From an uncultured Erythrobacter sp. (GTDB taxonomy: Bacteria > Pseudomonadota > Alphaproteobacteria > Sphingomonadales > Sphingomonadaceae), in contig CANNCZ010000001.1 in NCBI GenBank assembly GCA_947503275.1, positions 930,001 through 994,000 on the forward strand: a DNA stretch of 64,000 nucleotides, read 5' to 3'. How positions within the stretch are numbered: the stretch's first letter is position 1; each line of letters begins with the position of its first letter. Made by a program: the position numbers and the translations under genes. Shown here one piece after another: positions 9,167 through 16,649 of the stretch. The notes beneath the pieces were generated by a model. That model did not search any database. It saw nothing but the letters and a program-made list of their open reading frames with translations, and was not told the DNA's origin.

Positions 9167-10720
9167 TTAGTATGCGCGCGCAACCAATATGCGCTCCACA
9201 GCGGGTTCACCGGTAAAGACACACACACCGCCCGCCGCTTCCGCATCGCGCGGGACATTGCGGAAAGTCAGCTTTTCGTCTTTCAAACGCTCAACCACAT
9301 TTTCCAGCGCAGCGCCGCTTGGCTTAGACCATTGCACCTCGACCCAGCCCGGATACTTCCCGCCTTTGCGGAAGAAATTGACGACATCGTGCCAATCAGT
9401 CAGCCCGCGCGTGATGTTTGCATCGCGGCGAGTGCGAGCCTCTTCGAATAGGCTCGATTGGATATCTTCGAGCAATTGCGCCGCATCCGCTGCAAACTCT
9501 TCGCGTGTGACGAAGCTCATCGCAGGTTTTCCATTGTCGGCATTCCAAAGGGCATCGCGGCGCAGCATAGCTACCTTGCCATCTTCCATATCGCGCGGGC
9601 CAACTTCGACGATAATCGGAGCACCCTTACGCACCCAATCCCAGCGTTTCGCGGTGGCCTTACCCGGTGTCTTATCCAACAGAATGCGCATCTTCTCGCC
9701 CAGCGCATTGCCTTGCAGTGACGCGTACAATTCCTCGCAATAGGCAAGCACTGCCTCATCCTCAGGCTTGTCGCGCAGCATGGGCAGGATCACGATTTGA
9801 TGCGGGGCAATCCGTGGCGGAACGCGCAATCCATCGTCATCGCCATGCGCCATGATCACTCCGCCAATCATCCGGGTCGAAACGCCCCAGCTGGTGGTGT
9901 GAGCATATTGCTGCACCCCTTCGCGGTCCTGAAATTGAATGCCCGCCGCGGTCGCGAAACTGGTGCCGAGATAATGCGAAGTGCCCGCTTGCAAAGCCTT
10001 GCCATCCTGCATCATCGCCTCAATCGACCATGTCTCATCCGCGCCGGGAAAACGCTCATTCTCTGGCTTCTCACCCGCGATTACAGGCAGCGCCAAATCT
10101 TCCTCGGCACACGCTCTATACATTTCCAGCGCGCGGTGAGTCTCCGCAACCGCTTCCTCGCGTGTGGCATGGGCCGTGTGCCCTTCTTGCCAAAGAAATT
10201 CGCTGGTGCGCAGGAACATCCGTGTGCGCATTTCCCAGCGCACAACATTGGCCCATTGGTTGAGCATAAGCGGCAAATTGCGCCAGCTCTGGACCCAGCG
10301 CGCCATCGCATCTCCGATGATCGTTTCTGAAGTTGGTCGAACCACCAAGGGCTCTTCGAGCTTGGCTTCTGGGTCAGGGATCAACCCGCCCTTCCCATCA
10401 CCGATCAACCGGTGATGAGTAACCACCGCCATCTCTTTAGCAAAGCCGTCCACATGGTCCGCTTCGCGTTCGAAGTTCTTGAGCGGGATGAAGAGTGGGA
10501 AATAGGTGTTTTGAACCCCTGCTTCTTTGATCCGGTCATCCAGCAATCGCTGTATCCGCTCCCAAATGCCGTAACCCCACGGCTTAATCACCATGCAGCC
10601 GCGCACACCCGATTCCTCGGCCATATCAGCAGCGGTGATGACCTCCTGATACCATTTGGCAAAGTCATCTTCGCGCTTCACATTGAGCGCGTGCCTGATG
10701 TTGGGCGCGTTGTTGGACAC
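9167..10720 (-). CDS. proS: Prolyl-tRNA synthetase, archaeal/eukaryotic-like type
   Basis: Class II synthetase charging tRNA-Pro, 517 residues. Motif 2 and neighbouring active-site segments are clear: EEPLVVRPTSETII, then WANVVRWEMRTRMFLRTSEFLWQEGHTAHAT and later GTSHYLGTSFA. Length and the order of these motifs match the short type found in archaea and eukaryotes. That type has no inserted editing domain but has an anticodon-binding domain (PPRIAPHQIVILPML) and a C-terminal zinc-domain-like tail ending ILVARAY. The classical bacterial form has a roughly 180-residue editing insertion between motifs 2 and 3, which is absent here. It is upstream of the DUF805 gene. Confidence 0.93.
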   Translation of the reverse strand: MSNNAPNIRHALNVKREDDFAKWYQEVITAADMAEESGVRGCMVIKPWGYGIWERIQRLLDDRIKEAGVQNTYFPLFIPLKNFEREADHVDGFAKEMAVVTHHRLIGDGKGGLIPDPEAKLEEPLVVRPTSETIIGDAMARWVQSWRNLPLMLNQWANVVRWEMRTRMFLRTSEFLWQEGHTAHATREEAVAETHRALEMYRACAEEDLALPVIAGEKPENERFPGADETWSIEAMMQDGKALQAGTSHYLGTSFATAAGIQFQDREGVQQYAHTTSWGVSTRMIGGVIMAHGDDDGLRVPPRIAPHQIVILPMLRDKPEDEAVLAYCEELYASLQGNALGEKMRILLDKTPGKATAKRWDWVRKGAPIIVEVGPRDMEDGKVAMLRRDALWNADNGKPAMSFVTREEFAADAAQLLEDIQSSLFEEARTRRDANITRGLTDWHDVVNFFRKGGKYPGWVEVQWSKPSGAALENVVERLKDEKLTFRNVPRDAEAAGGVCVFTGEPAVERILVARAY

Positions 10721-10769
10721 GGGTTTTTCCTGCGGTGTTTTGTGGTTGTTTTGAACGCGAGCGGTGGGG

Positions 10770-11354
10770 TTATTTGCTCAGTTCGTCCAGTTTCTTTTGC
10801 ATTATCGCCATCTGATCACGCAACGCAGCGATATCATCATTTGAAGAGTCAGCGACAGGGGCTTCGGCCTTCGCCGGTTTAGCGCCACCAGCACCCGGAA
10901 TAAAGGTCTGCGCCGCAGCCCGCATCAACGCCATGTTGGTCTCATGGATCGCCGCCAGCGGCCCTGCGCTCATGCCTTTGTCAAAGGCCTCACGAATATT
11001 GCTCTGGTTCTGTCGGAAATTGGTCATACTCGCTTCGAGGTAAGACGGCATCACCGCCTGCATCGAATTGCCATACATGCCGATCAATTGGCGCAGGAAA
11101 CTGACAGGCAACATCTGCCCGCCATTTGCCTCTTCATCCATGATAATCTGAGTCAGGATCGAATGGGTAATATCGTCGCCAGACTTCGCATCAAACACTA
11201 CAAATTCGACGTTCTCGCGCACCATCTTGGCAAGGTCCTCAAGCGTTATGTAGCTCGATGAAGCGGTGTTGTAGAGGCGCCTGTTCGCGTATTTCTTGAT
11301 AACAATTGTGCCCTCGGGCACCTCAGGCGTATTGCCGCTCGATTTGTTTGCCAT
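10770..11354 (-). CDS. phaR: Polyhydroxyalkanoate synthesis regulator PhaR
   Basis: DNA-binding and PHA-granule-sensing repressor, 194 residues. The N-terminal domain (about 18-80) reads IVIKKYANRRLYNTASSSYITLEDLAKMV, the signature of the PHA accumulation regulator DNA-binding domain. A second PHB-accumulation domain (ILTQIIMDEEANGGQMLPVSFLRQLIGMYG) follows. The tail is Ala/Lys-rich with a short coiled coil (ALRDQMAIMQKKLDEL). Family members repress phasin genes and their own gene until PHA granules titrate them away. No PHA synthase is in the window. A dyad upstream at 11395-11409 could be its own operator. Confidence 0.92.
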   Translation of the reverse strand: MANKSSGNTPEVPEGTIVIKKYANRRLYNTASSSYITLEDLAKMVRENVEFVVFDAKSGDDITHSILTQIIMDEEANGGQMLPVSFLRQLIGMYGNSMQAVMPSYLEASMTNFRQNQSNIREAFDKGMSAGPLAAIHETNMALMRAAAQTFIPGAGGAKPAKAEAPVADSSNDDIAALRDQMAIMQKKLDELSK

Positions 11355-11394
11355 TCTGCTCGACCCTCAGATGTGTAAGTATGTATCTTAGCAT

Positions 11395-11409
11395 CTGCAC
11401 AATGTGCAG
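11395..11409. promoter_or_regulatory. Dyad upstream of phaR, candidate autoregulatory operator
   Basis: CTGCAC-AAT-GTGCAG is a perfect 6+6 inverted repeat about 40 bases ahead of the phaR start, in the 92-base gap between alr and phaR. PhaR proteins of other alphaproteobacteria bind CTGC/GCAG-type dyads, but with a shorter spacer than the 7 bases here. The assignment is inference. Confidence 0.35.
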
Positions 11410-11446
11410 CGCAACATGGTTCGAGCACTATCTTTAGCTGAGCCAA

Positions 11447-12490
11447 CTAACGCGCAAAGCGCTGTCCCAACGTGGTCAGCAATTCATATTGCGATACAGT
11501 GCTTTGCTGCGCAGCATCGGGCAAATGAAACGGCAGTTCCAGCCAATCCCCCTCGCCCAAATCATCAGCTCCAGTCAGGTCAACAACCACCATATCCATC
11601 GACACTTTGCCGAGCAGCGGGAGCGCCCGATCATCCGCCATCAAACTTGTGCCCGGTCCCCGAACACGCAGGAAACCATCAGCGTAGCCCAGCGAAACGG
11701 TACCCACTCGCATGGGTCTTTTAGCGGTAAACTCGCCGTTGTATCCAACCGCATCGCCCGCTTTGAGAACGCGCGTTTGGATGATCGCCGCTTGCACATG
11801 AGCGACTTGTTTGATCACCTCAGAAAGCTCGGTGCGCGGCACTCCACCATAAAGCGACAGCCCAGGGCGTGTGAGGTCGAACGCGTAATCTGTGCCTAAG
11901 CCAATACCGGCGCTGTTCGCGAGGCTCGCGCGATTGTGCGACACCCGAGCCAAGCAATCGCGAAATGCAGCGGATTGGCGCGTATTCATCGCGCTGTCCT
12001 CATCGGCACTCGCTAAGTGGCTCATCACAATGTCGATATTGAGGGCCGCGATGGCGGGATCGGAAAGCTCCTCAGGAGCAACACCCAAGCGGTTGATCCC
12101 GGTATCGATCATCAAATGGCACTTTGCATTCGTGCCATAGGTGCCCTCTGTCCAACGCCGCGCCTGATCGAGCGAATTAATCACCGGCACTGCGCCCGTT
12201 TCCAACGCATAAGCAACGTCGCTATCGCGGATAGGACCATGTAGGACCGCTATTTGAGCGCCATCAACATAGGCACGCAGCGCAGCGACCTCGCTCCAAT
12301 GTGCGACAAAAAAGCACCGTGCCCCCGCATCGCGCAAGGTCGGCACGCATTGATCTACACCAAGGCCATAGCAATCCGCTTTGACCGCCGCACCGGCGCT
12401 TGCGACGCCCGACATACGGTCAAGTTCGCGCCAATTGTTGGCCAGCGCTTGGGTGTCAATGCGAAGCCTTAGAGTTGGCTCAGGTGACAT
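11447..12490 (-). CDS. alr: Alanine racemase
   Basis: PLP enzyme interconverting L- and D-alanine for peptidoglycan, 347 residues. The PLP lysine is Lys37 in AAVKADCYGLG, a variant of the common VKANAYGHG. TIM-barrel segments follow: HLMIDTGINRLGV, VMSHLASADED and NRASLANSAGIGLG. The C-terminal beta domain has GDAVGYNGEFTAKRPMRVGTVSLGYADG, containing the catalytic tyrosine. Its 5' end overlaps the stop of the upstream transporter gene by 11 bases, so the two are likely co-translated. Length is slightly short for the family but all landmarks are present. Confidence 0.93.
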   Translation of the reverse strand: MSPEPTLRLRIDTQALANNWRELDRMSGVASAGAAVKADCYGLGVDQCVPTLRDAGARCFFVAHWSEVAALRAYVDGAQIAVLHGPIRDSDVAYALETGAVPVINSLDQARRWTEGTYGTNAKCHLMIDTGINRLGVAPEELSDPAIAALNIDIVMSHLASADEDSAMNTRQSAAFRDCLARVSHNRASLANSAGIGLGTDYAFDLTRPGLSLYGGVPRTELSEVIKQVAHVQAAIIQTRVLKAGDAVGYNGEFTAKRPMRVGTVSLGYADGFLRVRGPGTSLMADDRALPLLGKVSMDMVVVDLTGADDLGEGDWLELPFHLPDAAQQSTVSQYELLTTLGQRFAR

Positions 12491-14141
12491 CGTCTTCGAA
12501 GTCTTTCGGCGGTCCGCCTGCGAGGCCCCACCATGCTACCACCACACCGAAAGCTACCACGCCCCATGTGTACCAGAGGCCCGAATAGATGTTGCCCGTG
12601 CTGGCGACGATCACACTGGATATCAGCGGTAGGAACCCACCCAGATAGCCCGCGCCAATATGGTAAGGGATCGACATAGATGAATAGCGGATACGTGGTG
12701 GGAACATCTCTGAAAGCAGCGCAGCGACAGAGCCGTAAGTCAGCGCCGACAGAGCACCTAGGGCGAGCAATGCGGCGATGATGCCGAGAATACTGGTGAG
12801 CGGCGGAATCTGGCGAGAGAAATCGAAACCGTTTTCGCTCAGGGCAGATTGAAGGCCATCGGTCAGCGCTTTGTTGTCAGACAACCAAGCATCATCAATC
12901 GCAACAGGTGTACCGCCTACGCTCATGGCCAAGGTGTCACCCGGCTCCAACGTGTAAGTCACCCCGTTCGCGATCAGCGTCCCGAGCACTTTTCCGCAAT
13001 CTGTCTGTTCCCGGTCAAACAGCTCAGCAAATGGATCGGTGACGCATTCCTGCCCCGATACGACAACCGGGTTCCGTTCAGCGGATTCAGCAAGGCCCGG
13101 ATTGGCGAGGCTGCCCATAAACCAGAAAATCGGAAACAGCAGCACGAGCGTTGCAAGCGCGCCGATAATGATCGGTTTCTTACGGCCCACCCGATCGGAC
13201 CATTTGCCGACCACCAGATACATGCCCAGCGAAAGCGTCCCTGCGATCAGCAGGATCACCTCAACCGTGAATTCATCCAATCGCATCGTGCCTTTAAGGA
13301 ACGACAGGCTGGAGAAAAACGCAGTGTACCAGATCGTCGTCAGGATCGCAGCGACGCCAAACAGAGCGACAAAGATACGCTTGGGATTGCCGGGATAGGT
13401 AAAGCTTTCGATGAAGGGATTGCCGGATGTTTCGCCCGCTTCCTTCATCGCTTTGAACACCGGGCTTTCCGACAGTTTGAACCGCATCCACAACGAAATG
13501 GCGAGCAAAGCGATCGACAACAGGAACGGCACGCGCCAACCCCAAGCGTTGAAATCGTCCTCCGGAATGATCGCGCGGCAGGCGAGAACGACGATGATCG
13601 ACAGCACGAATCCGCCTGCAACACTGGCTTGAATAAAGCTGGTGTAATATCCGCGCTTATCCGGCGGCGCATGTTCCGCGACATAGATCGCAGCGCCGCC
13701 ATATTCACCACCAAGCGCGAGGCCTTGGAGCACGCGGAGTACAATGACGATGATGGGTGCAACGATGCCAACTTGATCGACGGTCGGAATAAAGCCGACC
13801 CCTGCTGTGGCGATGCCCATCAAGGTGACGGTGACTAGGAACGTGTATTTGCGCCCCAGCTTATCACCCAAATATCCGAACAGGATCGCGCCAATCGGAC
13901 GGAATGCAAAGCCAACAGCAAAGGTCGACCAGACCAACAACAGCCCCAGCGTCGGGTCATCAACGTCGTAAAACGCATCTTTCAAGATGTAGGCGAGCGT
14001 GCCGTAGATAAAGAAATCGTACCATTCGAAAATGGTCCCCGCAGACGATGCACCCACGACAAGACGGATTTCGCTGGCGGTGGGTTCACGCTCCGCAAGT
14101 GCGTCCGCTTCGCTGCCTGCCCCTGCCTCTATCTGTGCCAT
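12480..14141 (-). CDS. MHS-family major facilitator symporter with a large extramembrane insertion
   Basis: The 553-residue protein has the metabolite:H+ symporter layout. ASSAGTIFEWYDFFIYG at the start of helix 1 and GDKLGRKYTF between helices 2 and 3 are typical, as is GGEYGGAAIYVAEHAPPDKRGYYTSFIQ around helices 4-5. About 12 membrane segments can be counted. An unusual hydrophilic stretch of roughly 100 residues (about 355-455) lies between late helices and has two cysteines (GQECVT, QTDCGK). Relatives carry proline/betaine, citrate, shikimate or alpha-ketoglutarate, so the substrate is open. Its stop overlaps the alr start. Confidence 0.87.
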   Translation of the reverse strand: MAQIEAGAGSEADALAEREPTASEIRLVVGASSAGTIFEWYDFFIYGTLAYILKDAFYDVDDPTLGLLLVWSTFAVGFAFRPIGAILFGYLGDKLGRKYTFLVTVTLMGIATAGVGFIPTVDQVGIVAPIIVIVLRVLQGLALGGEYGGAAIYVAEHAPPDKRGYYTSFIQASVAGGFVLSIIVVLACRAIIPEDDFNAWGWRVPFLLSIALLAISLWMRFKLSESPVFKAMKEAGETSGNPFIESFTYPGNPKRIFVALFGVAAILTTIWYTAFFSSLSFLKGTMRLDEFTVEVILLIAGTLSLGMYLVVGKWSDRVGRKKPIIIGALATLVLLFPIFWFMGSLANPGLAESAERNPVVVSGQECVTDPFAELFDREQTDCGKVLGTLIANGVTYTLEPGDTLAMSVGGTPVAIDDAWLSDNKALTDGLQSALSENGFDFSRQIPPLTSILGIIAALLALGALSALTYGSVAALLSEMFPPRIRYSSMSIPYHIGAGYLGGFLPLISSVIVASTGNIYSGLWYTWGVVAFGVVVAWWGLAGGPPKDFEDDVT

Positions 14142-14208
14142 CTGTCCCCGTTCCCCGTAAAGCTTCCGATGCGCCCCGCGTTATCCGAGGCTGAATATTC
14201 AAAAAGGT

Positions 14209-14658
14209 CTAACCGTTGCTCGGGACCATGGAAAGCGCCTTGAGCGCGGCTCTCCACGGCAAGAGCAAAGCCTCGTGCCGCCCGGCATGCGCGCGCGCCG
14301 GAATTAAAGCATCGAAACCGTGCCAATGGGGAGGTGGAGTATCCTCCGCGAGCCACCGCTCAATAGCTGTGCAAACATCGTCTAGATCAGCGTGCGATTT
14401 GCCACTGATCGATTGAGCCAAGATCGCAGCGGAGCTCTGTCCCACTGCGCAGGCCGAAACCTGCATGCCCACCTGTGTCACCGCGCCTGCATCATCTGTA
14501 TCCAATGCCATCGTGATGGTGCTGCCACAGGTGCGTGCGCGCATCTCGGATGTGTGAGGCAAGTCAACACTCAGCGGGTAATTGGCAAGACCCGCCGACA
14601 GAGCCAAAAGCCGCGGGGTGTAGAGTTTGGCTGCGCCGCCGCGCTCAGGCTGCGTCAT
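14209..14658 (-). CDS. IscU/SufU-like iron-sulfur cluster scaffold protein
   Basis: The 149-residue product resembles the NifU N-terminal / IscU fold. Cysteine ligands lie in RARTCGSTI and VSACAVGQSSA, and the third ligand region reads PARAHAGRHEALLLPW, with histidine in place of the usual final cysteine. This variant is common among alphaproteobacterial single-domain scaffold-like proteins. The gene overlaps the cvpA stop by ATGA, so it is translationally coupled to cvpA. No isc or suf genes are adjacent. It may assemble or carry Fe-S clusters, or have a related role; the chemistry is unproven. Confidence 0.75.
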   Translation of the reverse strand: MTQPERGGAAKLYTPRLLALSAGLANYPLSVDLPHTSEMRARTCGSTITMALDTDDAGAVTQVGMQVSACAVGQSSAAILAQSISGKSHADLDDVCTAIERWLAEDTPPPHWHGFDALIPARAHAGRHEALLLPWRAALKALSMVPSNG

Positions 14659-15197
14659 CAGCCGCCTTCTACCGGGTCTTCGGCTGCCTCTTCGTCACCC
14701 ATCAACACGGCGCGGCGTTCCGAGATCATCGAAACCAATTCGCGCGAAAATGCATCGGCTGCCGGGTAAGTGCGTGACTGCGTGATCCAGTCAGGTCGGC
14801 CCTTTGAGCCCCACACCGTATCGAAGCCAAGCACCAAGACAGAGAACGCGAAAACCACGATTAGCGTGCCTTTCACCGCGCCAAAGCCAAAACCCAAGAC
14901 CCGGTCAATCGGACCAAGGATAGATCCGCGTGACGCCTCTCCTACATTGCCCGCAATCACCTTCATCGCAGCGTAGGGGATAAGCAGCAGGATTGCGAAA
15001 GACAGGATCGCTGTCGCGGGGTCAGCATCGTAATATTCACGCAGAAACTCTGTCAGCGTCCCATGCAAATAATAAACCGAGAACGCAGCCAATATCCACG
15101 CAGCAAGGCTCAAAACCTCTTGCACCAACCCGCGCAAGAACCCCCCGATCGCCGCTACCGCAACGATCACCAGCACAATGATGTCAAAACCAGTCAT
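14658..15197 (-). CDS. cvpA: CvpA family membrane protein
   Basis: Inner-membrane protein of 179 residues. The first ~100 residues contain four hydrophobic segments (FDIIVLVIVAVAAIGGFLRGLVQEVLSL at the N-terminus). The conserved family segment GSILGPIDRVLGFGFGAVKGTLIV lies around 95-118, and a soluble acidic tail follows. CvpA proteins were named for colicin V production and are linked to envelope stress tolerance. It is 12 bases downstream of radA and overlaps the scaffold gene, so radA-cvpA-scaffold form one unit. Confidence 0.9.
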   Translation of the reverse strand: MTGFDIIVLVIVAVAAIGGFLRGLVQEVLSLAAWILAAFSVYYLHGTLTEFLREYYDADPATAILSFAILLLIPYAAMKVIAGNVGEASRGSILGPIDRVLGFGFGAVKGTLIVVFAFSVLVLGFDTVWGSKGRPDWITQSRTYPAADAFSRELVSMISERRAVLMGDEEAAEDPVEGG

Positions 15198-15209
15198 AAT
15201 TTGCAGGGG

Positions 15210-16577
15210 TTATTGCGTGCCCATCACTTGGTCAACGAGGTTCGCAAGACCATTCACCGGCCTGTAGTCCAACTTGGATGAGCCGGTCTTCGTGTCCGGC
15301 GGCCCATAACCGCGCGCAAAGCCCAGCTTTGCCGCCTCTCTCAACCGCAATTCACCGTGCGAAACAGGGCGGATTTCTCCGGCTAGCGAGACTTCACCGA
15401 ACCACGCAGATTTGTCCGGCAGCGGCTTATCCGCCAGTGCGGAGACCAAAGCAGCGGCCACTGCAAGATCAGCCGCAGGGTCGGACAATCGATAGCCGCC
15501 AGCGATATTGAGATAGACCTCAGCCGAAGAAAAATTTAGCCCGCAGCGCGATTCGAGCACCGCTAGCAACATCGCCAGTCTGCCATTGTCCCATCCCACA
15601 ACCGCACGGCGCGGGGTCGCGCCCGATTGCAAGCGCACGATCAGCGCCTGAATCTCGACCAAGACAGGCCGCGTTCCTTCAAGCGCTGGAAAAACCGAGC
15701 TGCCGGCCAAGGGATGATCGCGGCCTGACAGGAACAACATGGAAGGGTTCGAAACCTCCTCCAACCCTTCGGTCTCCATTGAAAAGACACCGATTTCATC
15801 AACCGCGCCAAAACGATTCTTGAGCGCGCGAAGGATGCGGTATTGGTGGCTGCGTTCTCCTTCAAAACTCATCACCACATCGACCATGTGTTCCAGCACG
15901 CGTGGCCCTGCGATACTGCCGTCTTTGGTCACATGGCCAACCAGCACCAACGCACAACCGCTCGATTTCGCATAACGGATCAATTCCAGCGCACAGCCGC
16001 GCACTTGGCTAACTGTGCCGGGCGCGCCTTCGATTGTGTCGGAATGCATCGTCTGGATTGAATCGATCACCAGTAAAGCGGGTGGTTCACCCTGCCCCAA
16101 TGTCGTGAGAATATCGCGCACCGATGTGTCCGACGCGAGCCGGATAGGCGCATCGGCAACGCCCAACCTCTTGGCGCGAAGCCGAACTTGTCCCGCAGCC
16201 TCTTCCCCGCTGACATAAACGACATCGTTACCGCCGCGAGCCACAGTTGCAGCCGTCTGCAGCAGCAACGTCGACTTACCAATTCCCGGATCGCCGCCCA
16301 TCAAGATCGCCGAACCCGGAACAATTCCCCCACCCAGCGCCCGATCAAATTCGGCCGCACCCGTGGATTTACGCACCGGCAATTCGACATGTTGATTGAG
16401 CGGAACAAATTGAATCCCGCGACCGCCGCTCGACAAATCATGCTTCTGCGAAAACACTGTTGCCGGCGCGTCTTCGGTCAGCGTGTTCCATTCTTTGCAT
16501 TCATCGCACTGCCCCTGCCAACGCGGAGTAACACTGCCGCAATTGGCGCATACAAATCGCTTTTTCGCCTTGGCCAT
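15210..16577 (-). CDS. radA: DNA repair protein RadA
   Basis: RecA-like ATPase driving branch migration in recombination, 455 residues from ATG 16577 (MAKAKKRFVCANCG). The N-terminal zinc finger uses CANC and CDEC. Walker A is GGDPGIGKS. The RadA-specific KNRFG motif (LKNRFGAVDEIGVF) follows, and a Lon-protease-like C-terminal domain occupies about 275-455 (VEVYLNIAGGYRL...DLAVAAALVSAL). An upstream in-frame ATG at 16658 would add a non-conserved leader ahead of the zinc finger and overlap the divergent patatin gene, so it is not chosen. Downstream gene is cvpA. Confidence 0.95.
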   Translation of the reverse strand: MAKAKKRFVCANCGSVTPRWQGQCDECKEWNTLTEDAPATVFSQKHDLSSGGRGIQFVPLNQHVELPVRKSTGAAEFDRALGGGIVPGSAILMGGDPGIGKSTLLLQTAATVARGGNDVVYVSGEEAAGQVRLRAKRLGVADAPIRLASDTSVRDILTTLGQGEPPALLVIDSIQTMHSDTIEGAPGTVSQVRGCALELIRYAKSSGCALVLVGHVTKDGSIAGPRVLEHMVDVVMSFEGERSHQYRILRALKNRFGAVDEIGVFSMETEGLEEVSNPSMLFLSGRDHPLAGSSVFPALEGTRPVLVEIQALIVRLQSGATPRRAVVGWDNGRLAMLLAVLESRCGLNFSSAEVYLNIAGGYRLSDPAADLAVAAALVSALADKPLPDKSAWFGEVSLAGEIRPVSHGELRLREAAKLGFARGYGPPDTKTGSSKLDYRPVNGLANLVDQVMGTQ

Positions 16578-16649
16578 AGGCCACGCCGTAAACAGAACAT
16601 TTGCGGAACGCAATTGCCTTTCGTTTCTATCCACGCCATCGGTGACGCA

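Noticed and set aside
12849..13838. Long plus-strand open frame opposite the MHS transporter
   Set aside because: It has a composition of charged residues typical of antisense frames, has no ribosome site or domain, and the transporter on the other strand has clear helices.
16188..16649. Upstream extension of the patatin gene to 16188
   Set aside because: It overlaps radA on the opposite strand and the conserved patatin sequence begins only at ATG 16650.
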